Shown: positions 46,876 to 56,800 of the stretch, piece by piece | Layout: every line of letters begins with the position of its first letter | How positions within the stretch are numbered: the stretch's first letter is position 1 | From: Blastocladiella emersonii ATCC 22665 | Lineage: Eukaryota > Blastocladiomycota > Blastocladiomycetes > Blastocladiales > Blastocladiaceae | Direction of reading: 5' to 3' | Length of the DNA stretch: 64,000 bases | Assembly (NCBI GenBank): GCA_025594325.1 | Contig: JANHCV010000015.1 | Coordinates: 248,001 to 312,000, forward strand | The notes under the pieces: model-generated | What the model was told of the DNA's origin: nothing | What the model saw: only the letters and a program-made list of their open reading frames with translations | Databases searched by the model: none | Translations under genes and position numbers: made by a program

Positions 46876-48552
46876 TCATGCGCACGCATTGCTCATCAGT
46901 GTTGGCGCCGCGTTGCGAGCGGAGATGGACTGCACAAAACGGTTCTTGTCGGCCTGATCGAGCATGACCGGAATCAAACAGGTCGCCAAGGCATCGAAAT
47001 TAGTTCCGTAAAAGTCGAAGGGAGAAAATTCATCCGAGTCCTCGTCCAAGAGTTGTAGCAGCCGGTTTGCAAAGAAGATGCGAGCCTCAATCCCGCCAAT
47101 TCCGAGGGCCTCGAGATTCATGCCAAAGCGATGATCGGCCAACATGAGATAATGTTCAGCAACGAGGTGAACAGTTGCTTCTTTACCGCAACGGCGAAGC
47201 GCGAGCGAAACGATCCGAGCAAATTCATCTGGGCGTTTTGAACGCGCTGGGAGCTCTTCCAGCATTATGCCAAGTACTTGACCCGCTTCATTGCCTTGTT
47301 GGTCGAGAAGCAGGTCATCAAGCTCGACGCCTTTAAGATCGCCAATGATGGTCTGGGGAACAATCAGGGACCAGTACTCGAACTGCCTCAGCCATGGCCA
47401 CGCGCGACCCATCGCAATCGCAAGCCCAGACGCGACGGCGTAGCCACGGTCGACCCACCGGCACAGAATATTGCAGATGAGAGCTCGTTGTGTCCCGCTT
47501 GCCAGGTCAGCGAGGCGAACACGATCATAAGTCTCGAACAGACGCATGACAATAGCGGGATCGGTACGATCCGCGTAAACGAACGTGAAAACCGCTGCGC
47601 AATGGGGTTTCATGCTTGCAGGCATTGTGACTTGCTGCGGCTCCCAGCCATGGTCAAAGAGCCAGTCGAGCAAGCAGCAAACCGCCTCGAGCGGATAGAC
47701 GTTAACACACTTAAGGAACGTTCCGTACACGCGGTGTGCCGCGAGGAAATCAATGATGCGAGAAGGCTGTGGGTGATGCCGCACGACGATTTTGAGTGCC
47801 TCAAGATTTGCATGAGACGCGGCCAACATAGCAACGAGCTCCAGGAAGCTCGCGCTAAACGGCTTCGCACTCTTATTAGCGTCGCAGTCGAGGGCATACC
47901 AGAGGTGAGAGAGCGCCATTTGAAGCCATGGGGCATGGTCCGGTAGTAGCTTGACGAATTCACGCGAAGGCAAGGTGGCTTCGAGCGAGAGGATATGATA
48001 CGAGCGGACGAAGCTCGAGAGCGCGGAATCAAGACTAGTCGCGTCTTTGATGGCCTCAAAGTACAGCGCAAGGATCACGGTGTCGATAATACGCTTGGTG
48101 CCGCCACTCGAACCGCTTGAAGCACCATGGCTCGCGGGTGTGGCATTGAGATCAAGAGGCACGCGCTGCTGGTAAGCGGAGAGTCGCGGACACGCCCTCA
48201 AAGCGGCGTTGAACATGTATACGCCGAGCTGGGGGCAAGGTATGTCATGAACAGTCGAGGTGCAGCTGAGCGCGAGCGATGCCGTTGCGCACCGTGCGAG
48301 AGCGCTGGGCCAAATAGGTATGCTGCCCTCGCAAAGGTCATCATACGGAACTGCGTTGAGAAGTCTGTTTGACACGCCTGAGCCGGCGCGATTGAACCAC
48401 GAGTACAGGAGGCGGTGGCGGTTCGCCGCGAGGACGCGGGACGCGCGCACGACTCGCACGCGAGGGGTGCAGAGCAATGCGATGTGGTCGACCAGCTCGT
48501 TGGGAAGCGATGATAAATCCAGCGGTGGGTCCATTTGCTTCGTTTGATTCAT
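46876..48552 (-). CDS. F-box-like family protein, copy 7, hybrid 3' end
   Basis: 558 residues. It starts MNQTKQMDPPL. The F-box-like segment is LPNELVDHIALLCTPRVRVV, RASRVLAANRHRLLYSWFNRA. Core signatures are KIVVRHHPQPSRIIDFL and CCLLDWLFDHGWEP. It follows the family as far as ALATCLIPVMLDQADKNRFV and then ends with NAAPTLMSNACA. Those last codons come from the promoter side of the adjacent truncated copy, where the word TGCGCACGCATTG also occurs in the leader of the gene at 48744. About 120 C-terminal residues of the family are therefore missing. The product, if made, lacks the HAPxxLAxLxL block. Confidence 0.65.
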   Translation of the reverse strand: MNQTKQMDPPLDLSSLPNELVDHIALLCTPRVRVVRASRVLAANRHRLLYSWFNRAGSGVSNRLLNAVPYDDLCEGSIPIWPSALARCATASLALSCTSTVHDIPCPQLGVYMFNAALRACPRLSAYQQRVPLDLNATPASHGASSGSSGGTKRIIDTVILALYFEAIKDATSLDSALSSFVRSYHILSLEATLPSREFVKLLPDHAPWLQMALSHLWYALDCDANKSAKPFSASFLELVAMLAASHANLEALKIVVRHHPQPSRIIDFLAAHRVYGTFLKCVNVYPLEAVCCLLDWLFDHGWEPQQVTMPASMKPHCAAVFTFVYADRTDPAIVMRLFETYDRVRLADLASGTQRALICNILCRWVDRGYAVASGLAIAMGRAWPWLRQFEYWSLIVPQTIIGDLKGVELDDLLLDQQGNEAGQVLGIMLEELPARSKRPDEFARIVSLALRRCGKEATVHLVAEHYLMLADHRFGMNLEALGIGGIEARIFFANRLLQLLDEDSDEFSPFDFYGTNFDALATCLIPVMLDQADKNRFVQSISARNAAPTLMSNACA

Positions 48553-48743
48553 GACTCCTTCCGTTGCGCAGGGGAGAGCGAGGATGGCGCACGAGGCACC
48601 GCCTGCGTTTTCGCCGCTTCTCGCCGTGATTGGCGTGACAGCCGCCGTCGTGAGTGGCGCATCGCGTCTTCACCACACCACCTCCCCTCCACACAGCAGC
48701 CGCGTCAAGGGCACACAGAAGTTTAAAGTAGGTATAGAATAAA

Positions 48744-50858
48744 TCAACTTCCGGGTATCTGCGCGCGACGACCTTCACTATCCACTCCATCCTTGGACCG
48801 CACAGCGTCCACAATCTTTTCCGCCAGCTTCGGCGGGAGCCAATCCGCGACGCGGACAAGCACTCCCTCGATTCCGTACGCGAGAGCAATCTTGAAAATG
48901 CCCTCCGCATTGTGCTGAACCATAACACGGAACATCTCGCCCGCGACCGCGCGCTCGCGCTGGACTTGCGGGAGTTCATCAGCCCGGGCGGGCGCACTGG
49001 CCACGACGGCAAGGACGTGGATCGGAGCACTGAGCGTCGCCGAGTCCTTGGGAACTAGGACCGTTGGCGGACACACGCTGAGGAACGCGGTGAGCGCAGG
49101 CACGACGCGAGTGTCGCTGGCCACCGACGACTCGAACAGCGACTTGTGCTGGAGGCCGTTCTTGTACAGGATGAGGCGGAAAGCGTGGGTCGTTGTACCG
49201 ATGATCGACGCGTACATGCGGATCCAGTTGTCGGCGTCGTCGCCAGCGAGCTGCACGATCTTGTCAACACCGCCGTCGCCGCCGTGGGCGAGGAAGGAAA
49301 TGAGCAGCTCGCCGAGCGCTTCCGTCACGAGCGGCTCGCGTTCCGGCGTCGCCTTCTTCATCAGGGCCTCGGCAATCTCGAACCGCACCGCCGGCGACCC
49401 GAGCCCGAGCGCATCGAGGCTGCGGGCGAAACAGTCGTCCGCAATCTGCGGGACGAACGGCGTCAGGACAGCAGCCATGGCCGCGTCGCCCTCGCGCTCC
49501 GTAACCAGCGAGATGATGCGGGTGAGAGGGCCGATGAACGAGAAGAACGGACCCACGAACTGCCGCATCAGCGCGCGCATCAGCGGGCGCCACGCGTCCT
49601 CGCTGACGAGCGAGACCATGAGCTTGATCTCGTCGGCCGGATGGCCCGCGTAGCACGTGGCCGCGACGACGGTCGCCCAGTGCGGGATCTCGAGGAGCCA
49701 CGGCCACGCGATCGCGATCTCCATGGCCACGTCCGTGTCGCCGCGCTTGATCCACGGGATGAGCGCCGTCGCGACGGCGCGTTTCGTCGACTCGGACCAC
49801 GCGCTCGCATCCACGTGAGCGTAGTCAAACTTGTAGAACAGGAGGAGCGCCGCGACGGCCGTGGCCGACGGCGACCACCCATCGACGTACCCGGTGACGA
49901 ACGGGTGCGGCGTGGAGCCCGCATGCGAGACGGATTCGCCGGCAGCTGTCTGCATCGACCACCCGTGCGCAAAGAGCCACTCGAGCACCTCGACCACGCG
50001 CGCGATCGGGTGTTGGTTGAGTAGCGGGAGGAACGCGCCGTAGACGAGCGGCGACGAGAGGAGTGCGACGACGCGGTCGAACTGCGGGTGGTGCTTGGCC
50101 ACGGCCTGGAGCCCGTCCAGGTTCCAGTGCAGCGCCGCCGAGACGGCGACGAGGGAGAAGAAGTCGGCCAGGACGGACCCGTTCCGCGTGTCGCGCTCGT
50201 GCAGGCGGAGCGCCGAGCGGAGCGACCCGAGCTCCGTCTCGAACGCGGGCGTGCGGTCGGGCACGAGCTCGAGCAGGCGCTGCAGCGGGACGCGCGGCTC
50301 GAACGCGAGGACCGGCGTGTTGCGCGCCATGACGCTCAGGGCGGCGTCGAGCTGGGCGTTCTCGCCGAGGGCTTCAAAGTAAAGCGCGAGAACGAGCCCG
50401 TCCGGCACGAAGCCGTGGAGCCCGTTACCCAGCAACACGGGCTTTGTGAGTGAATCAAGGAGATGATGCTGGCGCGCGGCCGTGATGAAGCCGCCGTTGC
50501 GCCATAGCAGCGACCCGAGCAGACTGTGAAACAGACCAATATCCATCGGCGGCAGCGCGAACCCGACCCCGGCCGCGCAACGAGCGTGCGCGGCGTCAAT
50601 GGCCGCGGTCGCGCACTTGGCCATGGTCGACGGCCACAGCAGGACGAGGGTCCCGGGCGAGTCGGTGGCCTTGGTGCGGCGGGCGAGGCGCCAGGAGATG
50701 GGCTCGGCCACGTGCTGGAACCAGACGAGCACGACGAGGCGATGGGCCGTAATGGCCTCGTGGAAGACGCGCGCAGCGGCCGTAGGGGCCGACTTGGGCG
50801 TGGTGAGGCACAGGATGTCGGCAACGAGGTCGCGAGGAAGGTGGTTGAGAGTGAACAT
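48744..50858 (-). CDS. F-box-like / alpha-solenoid family protein, copy 8 (divergent)
   Basis: 704 residues from MFTLNHLPRD at 50858; the frame continues upstream for 66 codons without similarity. The F-box-like segment is LPRDLVADILCLTTPKSAPT, with AARVFHEAITAHRLVVLVWF. The core has AKHHPQFDRVVALL and VEVLEWLFAHGWSM, recognisable but the most divergent of the set. Its base composition is more GC-rich than the others. The end (ADWLPPKLAEKIVDAVRSKDGV) replaces the usual FPxGFFD motif. It seeded the truncated duplicate at 46584-46715. Function unknown. Confidence 0.7.
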   Translation of the reverse strand: MFTLNHLPRDLVADILCLTTPKSAPTAAARVFHEAITAHRLVVLVWFQHVAEPISWRLARRTKATDSPGTLVLLWPSTMAKCATAAIDAAHARCAAGVGFALPPMDIGLFHSLLGSLLWRNGGFITAARQHHLLDSLTKPVLLGNGLHGFVPDGLVLALYFEALGENAQLDAALSVMARNTPVLAFEPRVPLQRLLELVPDRTPAFETELGSLRSALRLHERDTRNGSVLADFFSLVAVSAALHWNLDGLQAVAKHHPQFDRVVALLSSPLVYGAFLPLLNQHPIARVVEVLEWLFAHGWSMQTAAGESVSHAGSTPHPFVTGYVDGWSPSATAVAALLLFYKFDYAHVDASAWSESTKRAVATALIPWIKRGDTDVAMEIAIAWPWLLEIPHWATVVAATCYAGHPADEIKLMVSLVSEDAWRPLMRALMRQFVGPFFSFIGPLTRIISLVTEREGDAAMAAVLTPFVPQIADDCFARSLDALGLGSPAVRFEIAEALMKKATPEREPLVTEALGELLISFLAHGGDGGVDKIVQLAGDDADNWIRMYASIIGTTTHAFRLILYKNGLQHKSLFESSVASDTRVVPALTAFLSVCPPTVLVPKDSATLSAPIHVLAVVASAPARADELPQVQRERAVAGEMFRVMVQHNAEGIFKIALAYGIEGVLVRVADWLPPKLAEKIVDAVRSKDGVDSEGRRAQIPGS

Positions 50859-51136
50859 TGTGATGTTGATGTGAAGTGGAGGAACTGTGGGATAGCGGCC
50901 TCGAGCAGCGGCTTTGTACGGCCATGGTGGAGTGCGTATGTGACCACGAGTGAATGCACGCGTGAACCGGTCCGCCGGCCCACCTTGGGCCAAGGCGCAC
51001 GCATTGTTCATGACCAACGCCGACCAATCCGATCCAAAGCGCACGCAGCGACACAAGACACGTGCGGAGACTATACAAGGGACGATTTATTCATACGCGC
51101 GCTCGCGCACGCGGGGGATATCACAGCCGACCGCGT

Positions 51137-51775
51137 TCAATCGCGGAACTCGCGCACAAAGTGCGAGGGGCACTCGTAGCCCGAGGGGTTCTTGATGAGG
51201 TACTTCTGGTGGTACTCCTCGGCGGGCCAGAACGTCGTGAGGGGCTGGATCTCGGTGGCGATGGGCGCGTTGAAGTACTTCTGGACCTTGGCCTTGACGG
51301 CCTCGGCGACCTGGCGCTGCGCGTCGTTCTCGGTGTAGATGCCCGAGCGGTACTGGGTGCCGACGTCGGGACCCTGGCGGTTGACGGTGGTCGGGTCGTG
51401 GATGCGGAAGAAGAAAGTGACAAGCTCCTCGTAGCTCACCTTGGCCGGGTCGAACTCGACGCGCAGCACCTCGGCGTGGTTGGTGGTCCCCGAGCACACC
51501 TGCTTGTACGTCGGGTTCGCGGACGCGCCCTGCGCGTACCCGACGGCCGTGCTCACGATGCCCTTGGTCCGGTAGTGCTTGAGGTACAGGTGCTCGACGC
51601 CCCAGAAGCAGCCGGCGGCGAGCGTCGCGAACTCGGTCGTCGCGGGGGAAGTGGTGGTCGAGGGCTCGGGGGTCATGGCGGTAGCGGTAGCGGCGGCAGT
51701 GGTGGTCGATGCGGCAGCGGCGCGGAACTGAGTGGCAAACTGGCGAAGACGGCCGAGCATGGTGGAGCGATACAT
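51137..51775 (-). CDS. MXR1: Peptide methionine-(S)-sulfoxide reductase MsrA
   Basis: 212 residues, single exon. The catalytic motif GCFWG is at 55-59 (Cys56 nucleophile), followed by VEHLYLK, VGYAQG, NHAEVLRVEFDP and FFRIHDPTTVNRQGPDVGTQYRSGIY, all standard MsrA elements. The substrate pocket E/D residues lie in this last block. The 34-residue N-terminal extension is Arg/Ala/Thr rich and looks like a mitochondrial targeting sequence; a second Met (residue 34) could give a cytosolic form. Reduces the S-epimer of methionine sulfoxide in proteins with thioredoxin. The C-terminus lacks extra resolving Cys except one in YECPSHF. Confidence 0.93.
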   Translation of the reverse strand: MYRSTMLGRLRQFATQFRAAAASTTTAAATATAMTPEPSTTTSPATTEFATLAAGCFWGVEHLYLKHYRTKGIVSTAVGYAQGASANPTYKQVCSGTTNHAEVLRVEFDPAKVSYEELVTFFFRIHDPTTVNRQGPDVGTQYRSGIYTENDAQRQVAEAVKAKVQKYFNAPIATEIQPLTTFWPAEEYHQKYLIKNPSGYECPSHFVREFRD

Positions 51776-52357
51776 GGAGCGGGGGCTGCAGGGTCAATAA
51801 GAGGCTCGATGCATGGGTATCCCTCGCGTAAGGGAGAGGGAGATGGCCGCGGCGGCGATCGTACGAGATGGTCCTCGCGGCGGGTTTGTCAGCAGCAAGA
51901 ATGGATCGGTCCAGACACCACGTGTGATGAGCGCGGAGCCGAAGGGAATTCGTTCGTTCGTTCGATGCGTAGCAGATGACGATGCGTGAGGGCTGTCGCC
52001 GATGGGAACGCGGGAGACGGCCGCTCTTTATACGCGCTGAGCCGCGACCCCCAAGGGACAAGGGTTCATCGGGATCTCAGTCATCCGAGAACCGAGGGGA
52101 CCCGCTGCATCCGCGGCCGGCGCGGCGCGCGACGTCGATGGCGCGAGCGCCGAGTCGGCCGCGATGGTGGGAGGAGCGTTTGGTCACGTCAGGGACGGGC
52201 GCGATGGCGTGATGCGCGCGACTTGTCCCGCCTCCGCCACACGGTGCAGCAAGCCTGTTTTTACCCGCCAGCGGCCCCGATGACCTGACCTCCGACCACG
52301 TTGCAAGACACCAAAATTTTGCATGAGACAATGTTGGGGTGAGGCAAGGTGAGACAT
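51776..52357. other. Promoter of MsrA gene and spacer
   Basis: About 580 bp with no credible gene. GC-rich open frames on the minus strand (52077-52907) are antisense or out-of-frame to the dehydratase gene. A TATA-like CTTTATACGCG at 52025-52035 lies ~250 bp upstream of the MsrA start. Confidence 0.4.
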
Positions 52358-53554
52358 CTAGACGGCCGACCCGGGCGCGGCGGCGATAGTGCCCTCCATG
52401 ACGGGGTACGACCCGAGGACCTTGAGGTCGACGCAGAGCGCCGCGAGCTTGTCGAGCGCGGAGCGGACGGCGGGGAGCGACGCGTGGCCGACGAGCTCGA
52501 CGAAGAAGACGTAGTGCCAGAGCCCGGCGCGGTCGTTGCGGAGGCGGTCGGGGCGGCTGTCGATGCGGGTGAGGTTGATGCCGTACTCCTTGAAGATGCG
52601 GAGCGCGTCGCACAGGGCGCCGGGGACGCGGTGGTCGACCGTGAAACAGAGCAGCGTCTTGTCGCGGTCCGACTGCGCGCTGGCGACGCCGTCGCTCTCG
52701 CGGGCGATCACGAGGAACCGCGTGGTGTTGCCCGCGGTGTCCTCGACGCGCGGCGCGACCACCGACAGGCCGTAGAGCTGCGCGCACACGGCGTTGCAGA
52801 TGGCGGCGGCGTGGATCTCCTTGGCGGCGAGCTCGGCGGCGAGCGCGGTGCTGGCGACGCTGATGCGCTCGGCGTGCGGCATCTGCGCGTCGAGGAACCG
52901 CTGGCACTGGCCGAGCGCCTCCGGGTGCGAGTAGACGCGACGGATCGAGTGCAGCTGCGAGTTGGACATGAGATAGTGGTGGATCGGCAGGTACGTCTCG
53001 CCGCGGATCTGCAGCGGGCTCGAGATGAACCGGTCGAGCGTCTGCGCCACGCTGCCGAACGTCGAGTTCTCAAAGGGGACCAGCCCGTACAGCGTGCGGC
53101 CCTGCTCGACCGCCGTGAACACCTCGGCGATCGTCGCCATGGGCACGTACAGCACGCTGTCGCCGAACCGGTCCATGGCCGCCTGGTGCGAGTGCGTCCC
53201 CGCCGGGCCCAGGAACGCCACGGCGACCTGCTGCTGCAGCGAGATGCTCGCCGACATGATCTCGCGGTAGATGGCCACCACGGCCTCGTTGCTGAGCGGG
53301 CCGTGGTTCAGCTGCACCACCGTCTCGAGCACCTCGCGCTCGCGCCGCGGCACGTACACTTGCGCGGGCGGCTGGTCCGCCGCCTCGGCATCGGCGGAGC
53401 CGTCGCCAGTCATATCCACATCGGTACTCGTGGCACGAGTGCCCGCGGCCTTGGCGCGACCGACCTGCACCGAGATGGTCGCCCGCTCGTTGAGCAGCGC
53501 CACAATCTTGGCGTCCAGCGAGTCAATGTCCTTGCGCAGCTTTCCGAGATCCAT
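52358..53554 (-). CDS. Bifunctional chorismate mutase-prephenate dehydratase (P-protein)
   Basis: 398 residues. An AroQ-type chorismate mutase is at the N-terminus (LRKDIDSLDAKIVALLNERA, about 5-25, and YVPRREREVLETVV then IYREIMSASISLQ, about 67-106). A ~28-residue acidic insert (TDVDMTGDGSADAEAADQ) separates its helices. The prephenate dehydratase domain spans about 110-285 (VAFLGPAGTHSHQAA, VPFENSTFGSV, and the catalytic TRF motif in NTTRF, 276-280). An ACT regulatory domain follows (about 300-385), with DSRP at 332-335 in place of the usual ESRP phenylalanine-binding motif. It would convert chorismate to phenylpyruvate for phenylalanine synthesis. Fungi normally carry the two activities on separate proteins. 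Confidence 0.88.
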   Translation of the reverse strand: MDLGKLRKDIDSLDAKIVALLNERATISVQVGRAKAAGTRATSTDVDMTGDGSADAEAADQPPAQVYVPRREREVLETVVQLNHGPLSNEAVVAIYREIMSASISLQQQVAVAFLGPAGTHSHQAAMDRFGDSVLYVPMATIAEVFTAVEQGRTLYGLVPFENSTFGSVAQTLDRFISSPLQIRGETYLPIHHYLMSNSQLHSIRRVYSHPEALGQCQRFLDAQMPHAERISVASTALAAELAAKEIHAAAICNAVCAQLYGLSVVAPRVEDTAGNTTRFLVIARESDGVASAQSDRDKTLLCFTVDHRVPGALCDALRIFKEYGINLTRIDSRPDRLRNDRAGLWHYVFFVELVGHASLPAVRSALDKLAALCVDLKVLGSYPVMEGTIAAAPGSAV

Positions 53555-53889
53555 GGTTGCGTTGGTTTGCGATGCGTTGGAGAGGGAGGGAGGGGCACCG
53601 CGTCAAGGCGGGCGAAGGCAACGAGCGAAACGAAGAGCGACGCGAGTCAGCGCGACACGTGCGCCTTGATTAGCGCCACGTGGGAGCGCGTCTGTCTCGC
53701 ACCGTGTCTCACGGTCCCGACGCGTCGGTCTTCGGTCAAAGCTCGTTCGAGCAACGCGGGTTTGGGAGGTGCGGAACGGGCGCAAACTCGTCAGAAGCGC
53801 AGATGATGCCTCTCAAGTCCGTCGCGGGGAACGATTCAAAGTGTGGCAAAACAGATCCATTACTAGGTACAACCATACACACTCCCCTC
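53555..53889. other. Spacer / promoter of the P-protein gene
   Basis: No gene recognised; short frames only. Confidence 0.4.
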
Positions 53890-56800
53890 CTACGCGTCCC
53901 ACTGAATCTTCTCCGCCTTATGCGCGAGGACCATGGCGCGGGGCACGACGCTGCTGGGCATGAACGCGAGGGACCCGAGGTCGCGCAGGAGCTGCTCGCC
54001 GTACGTGAGGACGATCCACGACCAGTACTGGCCCATCGCCGCCAAATCGCCGCCCTTGAGCGGGGTGTCAACGACGTCGCCGCCCGTCTCGGCGCCGCCC
54101 GCCGCGCGCTTGAGCTCGGGCAGGTGCCCGCGCAGCTGCGCCGTGACCTTGTCCGTGACGTGCACGGGCTGCACCTCGCGGCGCAGCTCGTCGAACCACG
54201 CGAGCCAGTGGCGCAGCTGCGACTCGCGGCGCTTGGCGAGCCACGTGTCGCGGTCCGGGAACGCCGGGATCACGAGCGGCGGCAGGTCCGTGCGCCCGGG
54301 CACCGTGAGCGTGACCGACGCGTTGGTGAGCGGCGCGGCCGCGTCATTCTCGTCCTCGTGCTTGGCCTCGGCGGACGCAACGAATGCGCCCTCGTCGTGG
54401 TCGTCGCCGTCCGAGTCGTAGCGCGTCGCCGCGGCGCCCGTGTCGAACTTCTTGACCGAGATCTGGTGCTTGGCCGCGTACTTCTCCTTGAACACGCGGT
54501 GGTGCCGCTCGAGCGCCTGGCGGTACTCGTTGGCGTCGGCGCGGTCGAGCGACTCGCGGCGCTTGGCGCTGTTGACGTGGCCGAGCGACGACGTCTGCAT
54601 CTCCTCGTCCTCGTCGTCGATCGTCATCTGCGTCGCACCCACCAGCACAAACGGGTTCCACAGCTCGAGCCCGCCGGCCGTCAGCGGCCAGTACGCCCAC
54701 GCGTCGAGGAGGTCGGCACCCGCGGGCACGTGCGCGGCGAAGGGCGCCGCCTGCATGCGGTGGGCAAGCGCGTGGACCACGTTCCCGTTGGGCGCGTCGG
54801 GGAAGACCGCGCGGTGGATATCGGCGAGCGCGCGCTGCACGGCCTCGGTGTGCGCTTTTCCAGCGCCGACGGCCGTAGTAGCAAAGTTGCGCACGAAGAA
54901 CCGCATGTACCGGTTGTACACGTTGATCCACGCGAGCACCGTGGGCGCGGCGGCGAGCCGGCCGCGGAACTCGGCCACGTGCGGCTCCAGCAGCGCCGCG
55001 TCCACCTCCCACGCGCCCGTCGACGCGCTCAGCTTGACCGAGCCCCACGAAATGTCGCCCTTCGGGAACCCCGACCCGGGCGCGCCGTTGATGTCCTCGG
55101 CGAGCTCGATGGCGATGGGCGCGGGCGCCGCGGTCGCCGCCGCCGCCGCAGCGTTGCCCTCGTTGGCCGCCGTCGGGTTGCGGATCACGACGGTGCCACT
55201 CTTCTCGACGTTGAACTTGAGCCCGGCGAGCTTGGCGAACCGCTGGCACTCCTTCCACGCGTGCATGGCCTTGCGCGTGTCGGCGGACCACATCCAGATA
55301 TCGTCGTGGAGGCGGAGGAACGAGACGGCGCCGCCGCCGTGGCGGATCATGTGGAAGTCGAGGAGGAACATCATTGACTCGCCGAGCAGGAAACTCAGCG
55401 CGTGCGAGATGGGCACGCCGCGCTTGCGCATCTGCGGCGTCTCGTCGTCGGCGAACTTGGTCGGGACCGCGAGGAACCGGCCGACGAACGCAACCCACGG
55501 CTTGGGCACGCCGAGGAACTCGAGCAGCGCGAGCAGGTGCGGGTGCGGGAGCGAGGGCCCGAACCACTCGAAGTCGGTGCGGACCACGACCAGCTCGGCG
55601 CCCGCGGGCCGGATCGCACGGTGCAGGCGCGCCTCGGCCGCGATGAAGTGCAGCAGCTCCTGCTTGCGCTTGAGCGCGGCTGCCGGATCGACCTTGCCCG
55701 CCTGCGCCGACGCCTTGCCGCCCGCGTCGCTGTCGTCGTCCGAGTCCGAGTCGCTGTCGCCGTCGTCGTACGACCCCGTGGTGCCCTGCGACATGATCGT
55801 CGACGGGATCTGCTCCATGAACCCGGCGCGGACAAACTCGGCGCGCTCCTCGGCGATCGACGACGCGTAGTTGGGCCGGCGGCGGTTGATGGTGCGCGCG
55901 ATGCGGCCGAGCGCGGGCGCCGTCACGGCACCCGACCCACGGCCACGGCCGCGACCGCCCGAGCCGCCGCGGAGGAAATCGTACGTCGTCGCGTGCTGGC
56001 CGACAAACTGGCCCTTGGCGGCCTTGCGCTTGCACACCTCGACGGCGTTCCAGAGCTGCGACTCGTGGACGGCCACGAACAGGCCGCGGAGCGCGCAGGA
56101 CCACTGGACGCCGACCCACTGGAGGAACAGGGCGGTCATGAGGTCCTCGTCGAGGTAGGCGCGGAACTTGCCGTTCATCTGGCGGCGGAAGTCGACGCGG
56201 ACGCCCGCCGCGGGCCAGGACCACGCCTCGTACTGGGTCAGGTACATGTTGAGGACCGAGGCGATCTCGGCGTGGATCACGGCGTTGGTGCGGATGTCGC
56301 GCAGCGCGGCCTGGCGCGCGTCGTCGAGCAGGCCCTGCGCGAGGAGGCCCTCGACCGTGTACTTGACGTCCTCGGCCGTGATGGTCGTCTTGGCGAGCTC
56401 CTTGCCGAAGGTGGCGATCTCGGCGACCTCGGCGTCAAAGAAGGCCTTCTGGTCGGCGCTCGCGAACTGGAACACCTCGGTGCGCAGGAACTCGATGAAG
56501 GGCGCCGCGTCGGCGAGCTCGGCGGGCGGCGACGTCAGCACGCGCTCGACGAACTCGTCCTTGGTCGCCTGCCGCTCGGCGCGCAGCTTGGCGACCGACT
56601 CGGCGATGATGCGCGCGCGGTCCGTCGGCGCCGCTGCCGCCGCGGGGCTCGTGCCCGACTCGGACTTGGCCATGGCGGCCTCGATCGCCTCCCAGTCCTC
56701 GGACGCAATCTCCGACACCGCCGCGTCGGCGCCCTTATCCCCCGCCGTGAACGCGGCGTGCTCGGAGAGGACCTGGCCGAACAGCATCGCGTACTGGCAC

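Noticed and set aside
54344-56224. 626-codon minus-strand frame overlapping the rvt gene
   Set aside because: Arg/Ala/Pro-rich alternative frame of the same strand; RT motifs lie in the other frame.
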